Made by a program: the position numbers and the translations under genes. Positions 6,712 to 15,980 of a stretch of DNA of 34,912 nt are shown here, piece by piece. The stretch spans positions 1 to 34,912 of the IMG/VR virus record IMGVR_UViG_3300025896_000088; one strand, 5' to 3'. The stretch comes from a virus. A model generated the notes under the pieces. That model was not told the DNA's origin and searched no databases. It worked only from the letters and a program-made list of their open reading frames with translations. The first letter of the stretch is position 1, and each line of letters starts with the position of its first letter.

Positions 6712-9700
6712 TTAATATCTTACAGCATAACGTGATGGTGGAAACATGAACTCTTGGTTATTATTCTGTTTCATATTTCTTTCCATTCTTCTCAAAGCAC
6801 CTGGGTTTAACGCATCTTGCAAACCATAAACGAATAAATAATTAAATGCTGCACTTGTATAAAAACTATTTACAAATGGGGTATTGGACATTGCAAACTT
6901 TAATGAATCTTGTGCAATCACTTTACCGTACCTTTTAGAACCTACGTCCAATATATCTTTTCTTAAATTATCTAAGTCTGAAATAGTTCCACCAATTACG
7001 GGACCCGCTGCCGTCTCTAAAGGACCTCCACCGAATCTATTAGTATTACCAAATAGGAAATCTCCATAGATACCAAGACTTCCACCCTGTAAAAATGCTG
7101 CGGTTAATGTAGCTTTATTCATGCTTCCATCTTTATCAAATAATGGTCTTGGCTCTTTGCCTTTTAATATATCTTTAATCACTCCAGCTACATAACCTGC
7201 AACTGTTAACCCTACCATATACTTAACAAGCCCAACCTTTTTGCCTATATCTGTTTGCATGAAACCGTTCTCGCTCAAGCCTTTTAATCCCCAGCTTCTA
7301 GCATATCCACCTTTACCCCATATGGTATCATGACCTTCATACATTTGGTCGAATAAAATTTTTCGCATAAAGCCCACACTAAATGATTTAAATTGCATCA
7401 TGAATTTAGCCACTTCACCAGAAACTGTGCCAGCTTGTAAACCTCCACCTGTTTGATAATATTTAGTTGCAGCATCAGGTTCAATCACCATATGAGATAA
7501 ACCATCCATAAAATAATTATATAAATTACGTTTAGTATTTTCTATATATTTCATAGCTGCACGAGTCTGTAATTCAGGTTCTAAATTACTAAACTTTGCC
7601 ATGGCTTGATCTTTTAAATCATCTAAAGCATCAACTGTTAAATATGTATTGCCATCTACTGCTTTAGTCTTTTGTGATCTTATAAAATCCCATTGGTCTT
7701 GATCTATTCCAAACAAACCAAATGAATCACGTAAGCCTTTATTTAAAGAGCCAAAGTCTTTGTCAACCTCTTTACTCATATAAGACATTAGCGAATCCAT
7801 AGCATTTAATCTAATTGAATTAGTCCATTGATCTAAGCCTGTGAATCTAAAGAATTGGGATTGCTTCTTAGCTAAGAATTTACCAGTACTATTTTCTGCC
7901 GTGCCATCTCTATAAGTATTTTTAAGTACTGAATCAGAAAACACACCCATAGCTGATAACATTTGTTTACGCTCTGGACTATACGCATGGAATATTTCTC
8001 CCAAGCTAGTTATAGAATCAACTACTAAACCCCTACCCATACCTCTACGATTTAGAAAAGCAGCAGCATTGACAACATCCGTTATAGCTGATACTGTAGC
8101 AAAGCCTAAACTAGCCATTGATTTAACAGCACGTACATTAGAAGACCACCTAGCAAACGTTTCATTACCTGGGCGATCAGATCTGCCATCAATTGATTTT
8201 AACTGATTCATCATATTAGAATCAGCCCATGATCTAAGCTTACTTCTACTATCAGAATCCGGTAATGTTTCGATTACTTTACTAGCTATATCTTTCATAT
8301 TACGCTCATAATTAACACCTAGTACTTTAATCATTCCAAGCTTTTTAGTATTACCCTCTATTGTGCCAATTACACTAGCTTGAAAGTCTCTAGCTGCAAA
8401 TGCTTCACGATATTTAATTACGCCCTCAGCACCTTTAAAGTGTAATACACGTTGCTTATTTCTAATTGATTTAAAAGAAGTTCCATTATACGCAGCTCCA
8501 TAATTACCACTGCCACCGATATGCTCTCCTGTTGCTAGACCATCATAAATGCCACGTAATAATGTATCATCTATATCGCTAGGGCTGATGTTCATAGCCT
8601 CCGCTGTTGCTTTAAAATCTAATGTCTCAGCTACAGTTTTGCGCCATGCCTCAAACCCAGCTGCTCGTATCTTTAATTGATCGTGCATGTTTTGCTGATT
8701 AGCAAAATAATTCTTTACTTTATTAATCATTAAACCGTTGTTATTCATATCGGCTGTAATATTATCATAGCTATTTTGAATAATCTTTGCTAATGTCACC
8801 GCTTCTTTAGGTAACGTAGATACATCCGCATTATTTTCCAATGCTTCCATAGCTCTCATAATATCATTGTTATAAATGCCTTTATTAAACTGATCATATA
8901 ACCCAGCTGCGCGTAAGTCTGCATCAAAATGCCCTAAGTGCTTACGTTGCATATTAACAATTTCAGCCCCTACATTATCAGCTCTTGCACCTTTATGTTG
9001 TAGCAAAGTTCCAACTAACTTACTATTTAAACCATCTTTCTCAAAGCCTACAAAGTTATTAGTAATACTTGCTATGTGCTTAGATACTAAAGCTTTATCA
9101 TGAATCAATGCAAGCTTATGCGCTTTTAATCCATACTCTAATTTATCCATACTATAATTAATAGCGGTAATATTTGGATTAGCTTCGCCATTTTCTACAG
9201 CTCTTTTATATGCTGCACTTAAATCATTATAGAAATCTTTTGCATCTTCTTTATTAATACCTAAAGTATTTCTAAGCTGTTCAGTAAATAATGGTTTATC
9301 ATCAACATAATCGAATAATAATATATTCTCAGATAATGCGGTTCTAAATGTATCTACTTTTTTAAAGCTTTGATTAATTGCTTCCAACTCATCTTGTGCT
9401 TGAGTCGCTACTTCCGCTAATGTTTCTTCTGGGGTTTTAGCATGGCTATATAATATGCCTTCACCTTTTATGTCTGCACTCTTTGCATAATTACGTAAGT
9501 TCATTATAGCTAATTGGTGAATATCATAAGAAGACAATTCCATACTATTACGTAAGCTTGGGAATGATTTATACAACCATGCTCTGAACTTAGCAATAAG
9601 CTCCTTAACAAATGGTGCTGTTGGTACATTCTCAACTATATATGCTAGTAGTTCATGATCACGCGCCCATGCTGGGGTATCTTCTGGAATTGCTTCATTT

Positions 9701-11856
9701 GCTAACTTAGCAATATCCTCATTATCATCTAACAATCTTTTAGCTTGATCTAATAAATTAGCATAACCTTTCTCTCCTACTAACTCAGTCATATTAACGT
9801 GAGTACCCTCATGCAATGCTACAGCCTTAGCCCGTTGCGGTGTAAGGTTTTCGGCTACTAGCCAGATCTGCCCATCTTTAGATAATCCCTGAACTTTACC
9901 CTCATGTTTACCCGGTAAATCTTTTACGCTTTCAACTATTTTAATCTTTCCTGATTCTAATAATTTATTAGTATCATTGCCAAAAGCGCTAACTAATTCA
10001 TCAACAATACGCTTAGTTTGCAAGCCCGGATTATCACCAATAGATGCTTTCATTTTAGAGTAATAAGGGGCATCAAATGTCTTAGTTGTTGTAATCTTTT
10101 CCCGATCAATACCCGCTGCTTGATCTATCTTATTTAAAACATTAGTTAACTCTTTATGTTTAGTTGCCCACTCTTTATAATCAGTGATATCAGATAAATC
10201 TTTTGTTAATTGCTCTTGTCTTGCTTTTAATCTATCTACACTCTCCACCTTACTATATAAACCTAATTCAGATAGCTTTTCAATTTCAGCAATCTTACTA
10301 TCTATTTTAGTACTTTCTGCCTTATAGTTTAATTGTTCCTCAAATAAAACAGGAGTATCTAGTCTAGGCTTCTCAGGAAGCATGTCAGTTATGTAACTAT
10401 TCTCAGGGTCATTGATTTTATTCCTAACTTCGTTAACGGCATCTTTAATAGTAGCACCTTTTATATTCTCATCAGATTTCAATAATGCTTCAACCATTGG
10501 ATACTGTTCGTTATCTAATGCTACTACGGCTGATTTATTAACAGCCTCACGCGTTTCTGGTGTAGCACGTTCTGCTAATTCCCCTACACTTGGCTCTTGT
10601 TTAGCAATTGATTCTTTTAATACTTGTAGTTTTTTCTCTGGAGTCCTAGCAGCTATTTCCAAATTGGAAACACGTGCATTATATTCATTTAAAACATTAT
10701 CAATCATACGCCCTGTTGTTAATGGCTGATCAATAAAATCTGCTAATGTTTGAACTGTTGGTTCTATTGTTTTAACTGGTGTTTCTAATTGAGTTGCTAT
10801 ATTATCGCTTGCCTCATTAGTTTTAATTACATCGTCTTGGACAGTTGTAGTTAAGTCATCTTGTGATTTTGCAATAGTATCCGCAGCAACTTCACCCTCA
10901 GGCTTTACCTCTGTTTTCTTACTAACTAATAAATCAACTGCACTACGTAAATCAGCAGAAGCAACCTCACCGGGTTTATTTTCCAATGTAGTTAATTTAT
11001 CTCTAAGAACTGCTACATCTGGATGCGTAGAATTAATCAAAGATTCATTAGTTGCTACAGGTGTAGTTTCGCTTGTACGCAATCTACCTAAACCACCTGC
11101 TACTACGTGTAAGCCTCCGCCTATTACACTACCCATTAATATATTCTGTAATGAATCATTAGCTGTGTAATCTTGCCCTAACTCTGAACGCATTGGTGCT
11201 GTTATTGCTTCTAATGGAATATTACCAACTGCACCCTCTACCGCTCCAACGGCTGCTCGTGCTCCCACTCTTTCGACTAAAGAAGCTGATGCGCTACTTG
11301 CTGTTGCAGCCAATCCTTCAAGACCAGCAGCTACACCTTTTGCCCCAACAGCTCCGGCTATCTTAGCAGCAGGAAATAACCCAGCAGCTAAATTGATAGG
11401 GTCTAACATCCCAGTGGCTAACCCAGCAACAGCACGAATAGGAGTACCTGTTACGCTATAATCTGTAGCTTCGTCAATATCTTTCATAGCTTGATGACGT
11501 TTAGCACCATCTAGTAAATAATAAATAGACACATCATTATAACCGCTCGCATCTGGTGGACTATCTGTTATTCCATTTTCAGCCCAAAGCTGATTAACTT
11601 TCTCTTGTGGTAATTTAGGACGCTCTACTAATTTAGGAGCTATGCCAGCATTAAATGATTGTAACCCAGTCTTAGTATCAAGGAATTCACCAATAGTTGC
11701 ACTAGCACCCTCACCTAAAGCCCCGTATGTTGTACCAGCTAGAGATAACATAGCTGAGGGATTTCTCACCTCTGATGCGGGAGCGCCAACCTCTGGCACA
11801 TAATTATCAGTTGAATAACTCTCTGGTAAGCCTAAAGGTTGTAATTGATTATCCAT
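6712..11856 (-). CDS. Giant internal virion / polyvalent protein with zinc-metallopeptidase motif
   Basis: 1714 aa, last and largest of the ejection-protein genes, taking the place of T7 gp16 although it lacks a transglycosylase domain. Residues about 135-265 are Ala/Gly-rich and hydrophobic, about 330-640 are long charged helices, and at 682-686 is HEGTH (His682, Glu683, His686), an HExxH zinc site. The HELLAYIVEN further on may give the third ligand. The C-terminal 450 residues (from about FARWSSNVRAVKSM, through GEVAKFMMQFKSFSVGF to a hydrophobic LTVAGYVAGVI) look like the large-polyvalent-protein domain LPD38. It probably enters the host with the DNA. The ATG overlaps the upstream stop (TAATG). 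Confidence 0.82.
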   Translation of the reverse strand: MDNQLQPLGLPESYSTDNYVPEVGAPASEVRNPSAMLSLAGTTYGALGEGASATIGEFLDTKTGLQSFNAGIAPKLVERPKLPQEKVNQLWAENGITDSPPDASGYNDVSIYYLLDGAKRHQAMKDIDEATDYSVTGTPIRAVAGLATGMLDPINLAAGLFPAAKIAGAVGAKGVAAGLEGLAATASSASASLVERVGARAAVGAVEGAVGNIPLEAITAPMRSELGQDYTANDSLQNILMGSVIGGGLHVVAGGLGRLRTSETTPVATNESLINSTHPDVAVLRDKLTTLENKPGEVASADLRSAVDLLVSKKTEVKPEGEVAADTIAKSQDDLTTTVQDDVIKTNEASDNIATQLETPVKTIEPTVQTLADFIDQPLTTGRMIDNVLNEYNARVSNLEIAARTPEKKLQVLKESIAKQEPSVGELAERATPETREAVNKSAVVALDNEQYPMVEALLKSDENIKGATIKDAVNEVRNKINDPENSYITDMLPEKPRLDTPVLFEEQLNYKAESTKIDSKIAEIEKLSELGLYSKVESVDRLKARQEQLTKDLSDITDYKEWATKHKELTNVLNKIDQAAGIDREKITTTKTFDAPYYSKMKASIGDNPGLQTKRIVDELVSAFGNDTNKLLESGKIKIVESVKDLPGKHEGKVQGLSKDGQIWLVAENLTPQRAKAVALHEGTHVNMTELVGEKGYANLLDQAKRLLDDNEDIAKLANEAIPEDTPAWARDHELLAYIVENVPTAPFVKELIAKFRAWLYKSFPSLRNSMELSSYDIHQLAIMNLRNYAKSADIKGEGILYSHAKTPEETLAEVATQAQDELEAINQSFKKVDTFRTALSENILLFDYVDDKPLFTEQLRNTLGINKEDAKDFYNDLSAAYKRAVENGEANPNITAINYSMDKLEYGLKAHKLALIHDKALVSKHIASITNNFVGFEKDGLNSKLVGTLLQHKGARADNVGAEIVNMQRKHLGHFDADLRAAGLYDQFNKGIYNNDIMRAMEALENNADVSTLPKEAVTLAKIIQNSYDNITADMNNNGLMINKVKNYFANQQNMHDQLKIRAAGFEAWRKTVAETLDFKATAEAMNISPSDIDDTLLRGIYDGLATGEHIGGSGNYGAAYNGTSFKSIRNKQRVLHFKGAEGVIKYREAFAARDFQASVIGTIEGNTKKLGMIKVLGVNYERNMKDIASKVIETLPDSDSRSKLRSWADSNMMNQLKSIDGRSDRPGNETFARWSSNVRAVKSMASLGFATVSAITDVVNAAAFLNRRGMGRGLVVDSITSLGEIFHAYSPERKQMLSAMGVFSDSVLKNTYRDGTAENSTGKFLAKKQSQFFRFTGLDQWTNSIRLNAMDSLMSYMSKEVDKDFGSLNKGLRDSFGLFGIDQDQWDFIRSQKTKAVDGNTYLTVDALDDLKDQAMAKFSNLEPELQTRAAMKYIENTKRNLYNYFMDGLSHMVIEPDAATKYYQTGGGLQAGTVSGEVAKFMMQFKSFSVGFMRKILFDQMYEGHDTIWGKGGYARSWGLKGLSENGFMQTDIGKKVGLVKYMVGLTVAGYVAGVIKDILKGKEPRPLFDKDGSMNKATLTAAFLQGGSLGIYGDFLFGNTNRFGGGPLETAAGPVIGGTISDLDNLRKDILDVGSKRYGKVIAQDSLKFAMSNTPFVNSFYTSAAFNYLFVYGLQDALNPGALRRMERNMKQNNNQEFMFPPSRYAVRY

Positions 11857-14555
11857 TAATTTTTCCCAAAAAGAAAGTTGCTACTTAATTCATTTGCCGG
11901 ACTATAATTTTGATCTACTTTGTTCTTATCTACTACCGGCGGAGTTGCTATTTGTAAATCCGTAAAAGACTTATAAACATGATTACCTTTTTTGTCAAAC
12001 ACAGGATACGGTCTATTATCTTTACCCATGAAAAATAATGATGCTCCCTTGTTATCATCTGTAGTTAACCACATAGAGTTTTTCTTAATCTGATTAATAT
12101 AACCATCTGCATTGTCAGTCATATACCAAGGATTTTTTAAAGCTTCTACATTATTTAAACTAGTATTATCTATATTTAAATTATCAGTAATATTATCCAA
12201 CCCGCTTTGTATTTGTTTAGCATTTACAGATTTAGGTAACCTGATTGTTGAGCCTGATGTATTATTATCTACATATTGATATTTGTCATCACCAACAAAC
12301 ATATTAACTGCTGTCTTTGCTGCATCCGCTGGGTCTCTACCCATTGCTACATAGCTATAAGCAATCTTCTCAATTGTATCTTGTAAGTCTAATGTAGATT
12401 TACTACCTTGCTGTACTTGATTTAAACTACCTTTATAAGATACTAATGCATCCGATATAGCTTCGTCAGTATTTTTCTTATTAGCACCTATTGTAGTTTC
12501 TAAAGTCTTTTTATCTAAATCAGCTGCAATTGACGCTTGCTCCATAGCTTGCGGAGTAGGTGCAGATAATATAGCAGTTAACCCAGACGGGAACGCATTG
12601 TTAGCTTTTAACTGTCTAACTACATCAGGGAAATGCTCGCCGTATTGGCTAACTAATTGCTGTACTACCTCGGCTTTTTTATTTCCCTGTAGATTCTGCA
12701 TCATTGCAATTGTTTGATCTTCTTGCCCTTTAGTCATCATCTTAGGAAACATTTGCCCTTGTGCTTGTTGCTGTGATGCAATAGCATCAAAATACATTTT
12801 TCTATTTTCAGGTGTGTTATTTGCCTGCATTTGAGCTGCATATTGTTTAACAACAGGACTACTTTGCATAACAAAAGAGACTGGGTCTGCTTTAATCTGT
12901 GTATTAATTCTATCATTCGCAGCTAATAAAGTTTGTTGTACTTTAACTTTCTCTGCATATCCAGGGGTATTTGGTTCTGGCAAAGTAGTTGCAGCAGCTA
13001 CAGTAGCATTTCTTTGATCTGCCGTCATAGCGCTTAACTGGCTAATCTTAACACCTGTTGTTAAAGCATCATTATATTTAGTATAAGCAGCCGAGGCTTC
13101 CATTGGATTATTCGGATACATCTGATTAAATTGTTGTTGGCTTAATGGCTGACTTGGCATGATTCCATTTAAAGCTTGCGCCTCATGATCAGCTACCTGC
13201 CCACTTAGATTAACACGCAATGTCGCTGCTTGCTGATTAACTGCAGTTGTTGCAGCATTATCATAATGTTGTCTCTCAGCTTCCGTCATGATCTTCATAA
13301 AAAAAGGCTTATACGTTGCTTCTTGTTTATTACTAAATTTCTGCATGGCATTATTCATTTTATCATTGTAAGAACTAATAACTTGCCCTACAGTTTTATC
13401 ACCTATATTATTACCATTGATAATAGCATCTGCATTTTTCGGGTCATATTGTTGCACTAGATCAGACATCTTCATATTTGGGTCTGCATTAAGCGCAGCA
13501 GCTGCACCAGATGCACCTAAGAAATGCGCCATGTATTGATCTGTAGCTGATGGCTCCCGACCTATATGCGCCCTCAAATAATTAGCATTATCCGCCTGTA
13601 GCTTTTGTTGTATTTCGATTTGCTTATCTGGATTAAATCTGTCTGCCTCTGTACCACCGTATCTTTTCCAAGTAGCATCGGTAAATTGAAAAGCTCCTTT
13701 AGCACTTGAATTCGGCGCTGAACTTTCAGCTTGAAAATCTAAACCGCTTTCTATTTGTCCAATAGCTAATGTAACTAATGGGTCATTACCGCTTGCTTGT
13801 GCTGCATTAACTATCTTAGATTGTGGTGTACCTTCCGCAAATGTTCCAACGCTTGGAGCTATTAAACCTTTAAAAGCAGCAGGATTATTTTGTATTTGAT
13901 TATTAGCAGCTGCTTGTACAATGCTTTTACGATTCTCTTCTTTAAGAGCAAGCTTTTGCTCAAAAGGTATATTGGCTTGTTCGATTGCGATATCTGTATT
14001 CTTATATGCTGCATCTGCTTGGTTAGGGTCTATGCCTACTAATGAAGCCCCATTATTCATAGTGCTTTTTAATTGGTTATCATTAAATGCTATCCGTTGC
14101 CTTTCTGCGGTTTCAATGGATTGCACCCCAAGGCTTGTACCCAATTGAGCAAACTGCTCAGTTACATATTTTTTACTTGCTGCATCCGGTGCATCCGCGA
14201 TAGCTTTATCTTGTGTTTCCTTAAACTTGCTCATTACAGCATTGCTAAATGTAGACCCATCAGAATTACTATATGTAGGGTCTGATTGCATTTGATTAAA
14301 TTTCTGTGTCCACTCTAGTTTTGCTTGGCTTGTAGCTTTCGTTGCCCATAAAGCAGCGCTTGATTCTTGTTGCTTTAATGCTAGATTCGTATTCGCTATA
14401 TGTACATCCATAAATGTACTTGCTGAGTTAGAAATTGATTGCCCTAGATTAATCTGAGCAGCTGCTTCAGGATTATTTAACTGCGCTGCTTGTGTCGTCT
14501 GTAATGCGTTAACTCCACCTGTTGGTGCAGTTTGCTGTTCATATATTTTAACCAT
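11856..14555 (-). CDS. Internal virion protein with lytic transglycosylase domain (gp15/gp16-like)
   Basis: 899 aa from the ATG at 14555, which overlaps the upstream stop in TAATG and has GGAG 9 bases before it; an upstream TTG at 14570 is less likely. Residues about 245-380 form a soluble lytic transglycosylase domain: VTLAIGQIESGL with catalytic Glu at about 269, then KGAFQFTDATW, and a later YMAHFLGASGAAA. The rest is Gln/Ala/Asn-rich helix. In T7-type phages such proteins are ejected and open the murein for DNA entry. Here the enzyme domain is internal rather than N-terminal as in T7 gp16. Confidence 0.87.
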   Translation of the reverse strand: MVKIYEQQTAPTGGVNALQTTQAAQLNNPEAAAQINLGQSISNSASTFMDVHIANTNLALKQQESSAALWATKATSQAKLEWTQKFNQMQSDPTYSNSDGSTFSNAVMSKFKETQDKAIADAPDAASKKYVTEQFAQLGTSLGVQSIETAERQRIAFNDNQLKSTMNNGASLVGIDPNQADAAYKNTDIAIEQANIPFEQKLALKEENRKSIVQAAANNQIQNNPAAFKGLIAPSVGTFAEGTPQSKIVNAAQASGNDPLVTLAIGQIESGLDFQAESSAPNSSAKGAFQFTDATWKRYGGTEADRFNPDKQIEIQQKLQADNANYLRAHIGREPSATDQYMAHFLGASGAAAALNADPNMKMSDLVQQYDPKNADAIINGNNIGDKTVGQVISSYNDKMNNAMQKFSNKQEATYKPFFMKIMTEAERQHYDNAATTAVNQQAATLRVNLSGQVADHEAQALNGIMPSQPLSQQQFNQMYPNNPMEASAAYTKYNDALTTGVKISQLSAMTADQRNATVAAATTLPEPNTPGYAEKVKVQQTLLAANDRINTQIKADPVSFVMQSSPVVKQYAAQMQANNTPENRKMYFDAIASQQQAQGQMFPKMMTKGQEDQTIAMMQNLQGNKKAEVVQQLVSQYGEHFPDVVRQLKANNAFPSGLTAILSAPTPQAMEQASIAADLDKKTLETTIGANKKNTDEAISDALVSYKGSLNQVQQGSKSTLDLQDTIEKIAYSYVAMGRDPADAAKTAVNMFVGDDKYQYVDNNTSGSTIRLPKSVNAKQIQSGLDNITDNLNIDNTSLNNVEALKNPWYMTDNADGYINQIKKNSMWLTTDDNKGASLFFMGKDNRPYPVFDKKGNHVYKSFTDLQIATPPVVDKNKVDQNYSPANELSSNFLFGKN

Positions 14556-15070
14556 TACATCTTGCTCCAATTTAAGTATGGATTTACTGGTTGTTTCGCA
14601 CCTAAGTACGCTACTTGTCCTGCTGTACCGATTAAACTACCCGCAGCTCCCATATATCCAGCATTTAATGTTGGCTGTATTTGTGAGCCTGCTACACTAC
14701 CTTGATATCTTGTTTGTGCTGCTTGTTGTTTTAATCCGATAACATTTGATTCTGTTTGATAAGCCATGTTTAACCGATCTAATTCTGCGTTAGCTTCAGA
14801 CTGGTCGAGTATCATATCCGCAGATTGTCCGAAATAATTACTCTGTGCTTGGCTTGCTCGTTGATTTGAAATATATTGTTGTGCGCGATTTGCTTGTAAG
14901 TTAGATGCTGCTGTACCTTCGACACCAGTAACACCAGCTCGTTTATCTAAAATATCAGCATTATAATTAGCTGCGTCTTGTTGTGCTTGTAATTGTTGCG
15001 CTTGTGTATTTGCAGCGCTCATCTGTCCACCAGCGGAAGTTAACCCGCCTAAGACTGTAGCACCTAACAT
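14555..15070 (-). CDS. Internal virion protein, gp14-like; start region displaced by an HNH gene
   Basis: 171 aa from the ATG at 15070. It is an Ala/Gln-rich helical protein (SAANTQAQQLQAQQDAANY, then YFGQSADMILDQSEANAELD) with a hydrophobic glycine-rich start (LGATVLGGL), the pattern of T7 gp14-type ejection proteins. No ribosome site lies close to 15070. AAGGAG occurs about 26 bases upstream, inside the HNH gene, and points to ATT or ATC codons that would add IADPVTL-type residues. The real start is therefore uncertain and was probably disturbed by the HNH insertion. Confidence 0.75.
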   Translation of the reverse strand: MLGATVLGGLTSAGGQMSAANTQAQQLQAQQDAANYNADILDKRAGVTGVEGTAASNLQANRAQQYISNQRASQAQSNYFGQSADMILDQSEANAELDRLNMAYQTESNVIGLKQQAAQTRYQGSVAGSQIQPTLNAGYMGAAGSLIGTAGQVAYLGAKQPVNPYLNWSKM

Positions 15071-15083
15071 TAAAGTAACTGGA

Positions 15084-15554
15084 TCAGCGATAATAGCTCT
15101 CCTTAAAAACCTCTGGTGATTTATTATGTTTTCTTTTATTACATTTTGGGCATAATAATTGAATATTTATTATATCATTATTTCCACCTTTTGATATTGG
15201 AATAATATGGTCTATATGTGAATATTTTTCAATATCAATTTTACATATATTACATAAAGACTTTTGACTCAAAAACAATTGCGTTAAATCATCATAATTA
15301 AAATCATTTTCTGTCTTAACAAGACACCTATTTCTGCTATGCTCTATTCTCCTTCTTAAGCGCCCTGCTATTGAAGATCTTCTAGCATTCATTTGCTCCC
15401 TGCATCTTCTATGATTGTTTTTATAATAACTATTAAATCTTTTTCTATGACATTCTTTGCAACTTGAATATAAGCCATCAGATTTTTGGCGATCTTTATT
15501 AAATAATAAACTGTCTTTAATCACTTTACATTTAGTACAAAGTTTATCAGCCAT
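15084..15554 (-). CDS. HNH homing endonuclease (free-standing)
   Basis: 156 aa. The N-terminal part has a CxxC / CxxC zinc module (LCTKCK, SCKECH) and the middle is very basic (RRIEHSRNRC). The HNH core is CNICKIDIEKYSHIDHIIP with SKGGNN, then QLLCPKCNKRKHN. Such genes spread by cutting intron- or gene-free alleles. It sits between the gp13-like and gp14-like ejection genes, starts one base after the stop of the former, and its 3' end runs into the start of the latter, so it is an insertion in a conserved gene order. Confidence 0.9.
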   Translation of the reverse strand: MADKLCTKCKVIKDSLLFNKDRQKSDGLYSSCKECHRKRFNSYYKNNHRRCREQMNARRSSIAGRLRRRIEHSRNRCLVKTENDFNYDDLTQLFLSQKSLCNICKIDIEKYSHIDHIIPISKGGNNDIINIQLLCPKCNKRKHNKSPEVFKESYYR

Positions 15555-15555
15555 C

Positions 15556-15978
15556 TTAATTTATCCTTGAATATATAAAAGCACCGTTGCCATTAACTAA
15601 AAAAGCTGGGCATAATCCATCGCATTTAAAGCCAAGCATTTCAGCCCAACGTTTAGCAGCTAGAAAAGTTTCATCTACATAAAACTCGATACGCTTATAA
15701 TTAGTATAAGTAGCTATCCATGCTTTAACTTCACGTGTTAATTGTATCATATTTTTACCAGAATCTTGTGACAAAATAGCCCAGAGGCATGCACTGCCAT
15801 GCCATTTGTGAACAATACCACCAATAAAAATAATCTCCCCTGTTTCATCTTTATACGTTCTTGCATCAGTTTTTTCATAACTACTAATCTCACCTAATTG
15901 CTCAGGTGTAAATTTCTGGTTATCCTGAACCTTAATTTTAAAGAAATCTTCAGCAATCAACTTTGAATAAGTTAGCAT
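15556..15978 (-). CDS. Internal virion protein A-like (T7 gp13 family), GNAT-like fold
   Basis: 140 aa. The middle and end have an acetyltransferase-like layout: strand GEIIFIGGIV, helix NMIQLTREVKAWI, strand RIEFYVDETF, helix AAKRWAEMLGFKC, and a final strand GNGAFIYSRI. T7 gp13-type proteins are short-lived helpers of internal core assembly, and position next to the tail tubular B-like gene agrees. Whether it acetylates anything is unknown. AAAGGT lies 6 bases before the ATG, 2 bases after the previous stop. Confidence 0.75.
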   Translation of the reverse strand: MLTYSKLIAEDFFKIKVQDNQKFTPEQLGEISSYEKTDARTYKDETGEIIFIGGIVHKWHGSACLWAILSQDSGKNMIQLTREVKAWIATYTNYKRIEFYVDETFLAAKRWAEMLGFKCDGLCPAFLVNGNGAFIYSRIN

Positions 15979-15980
15979 AA

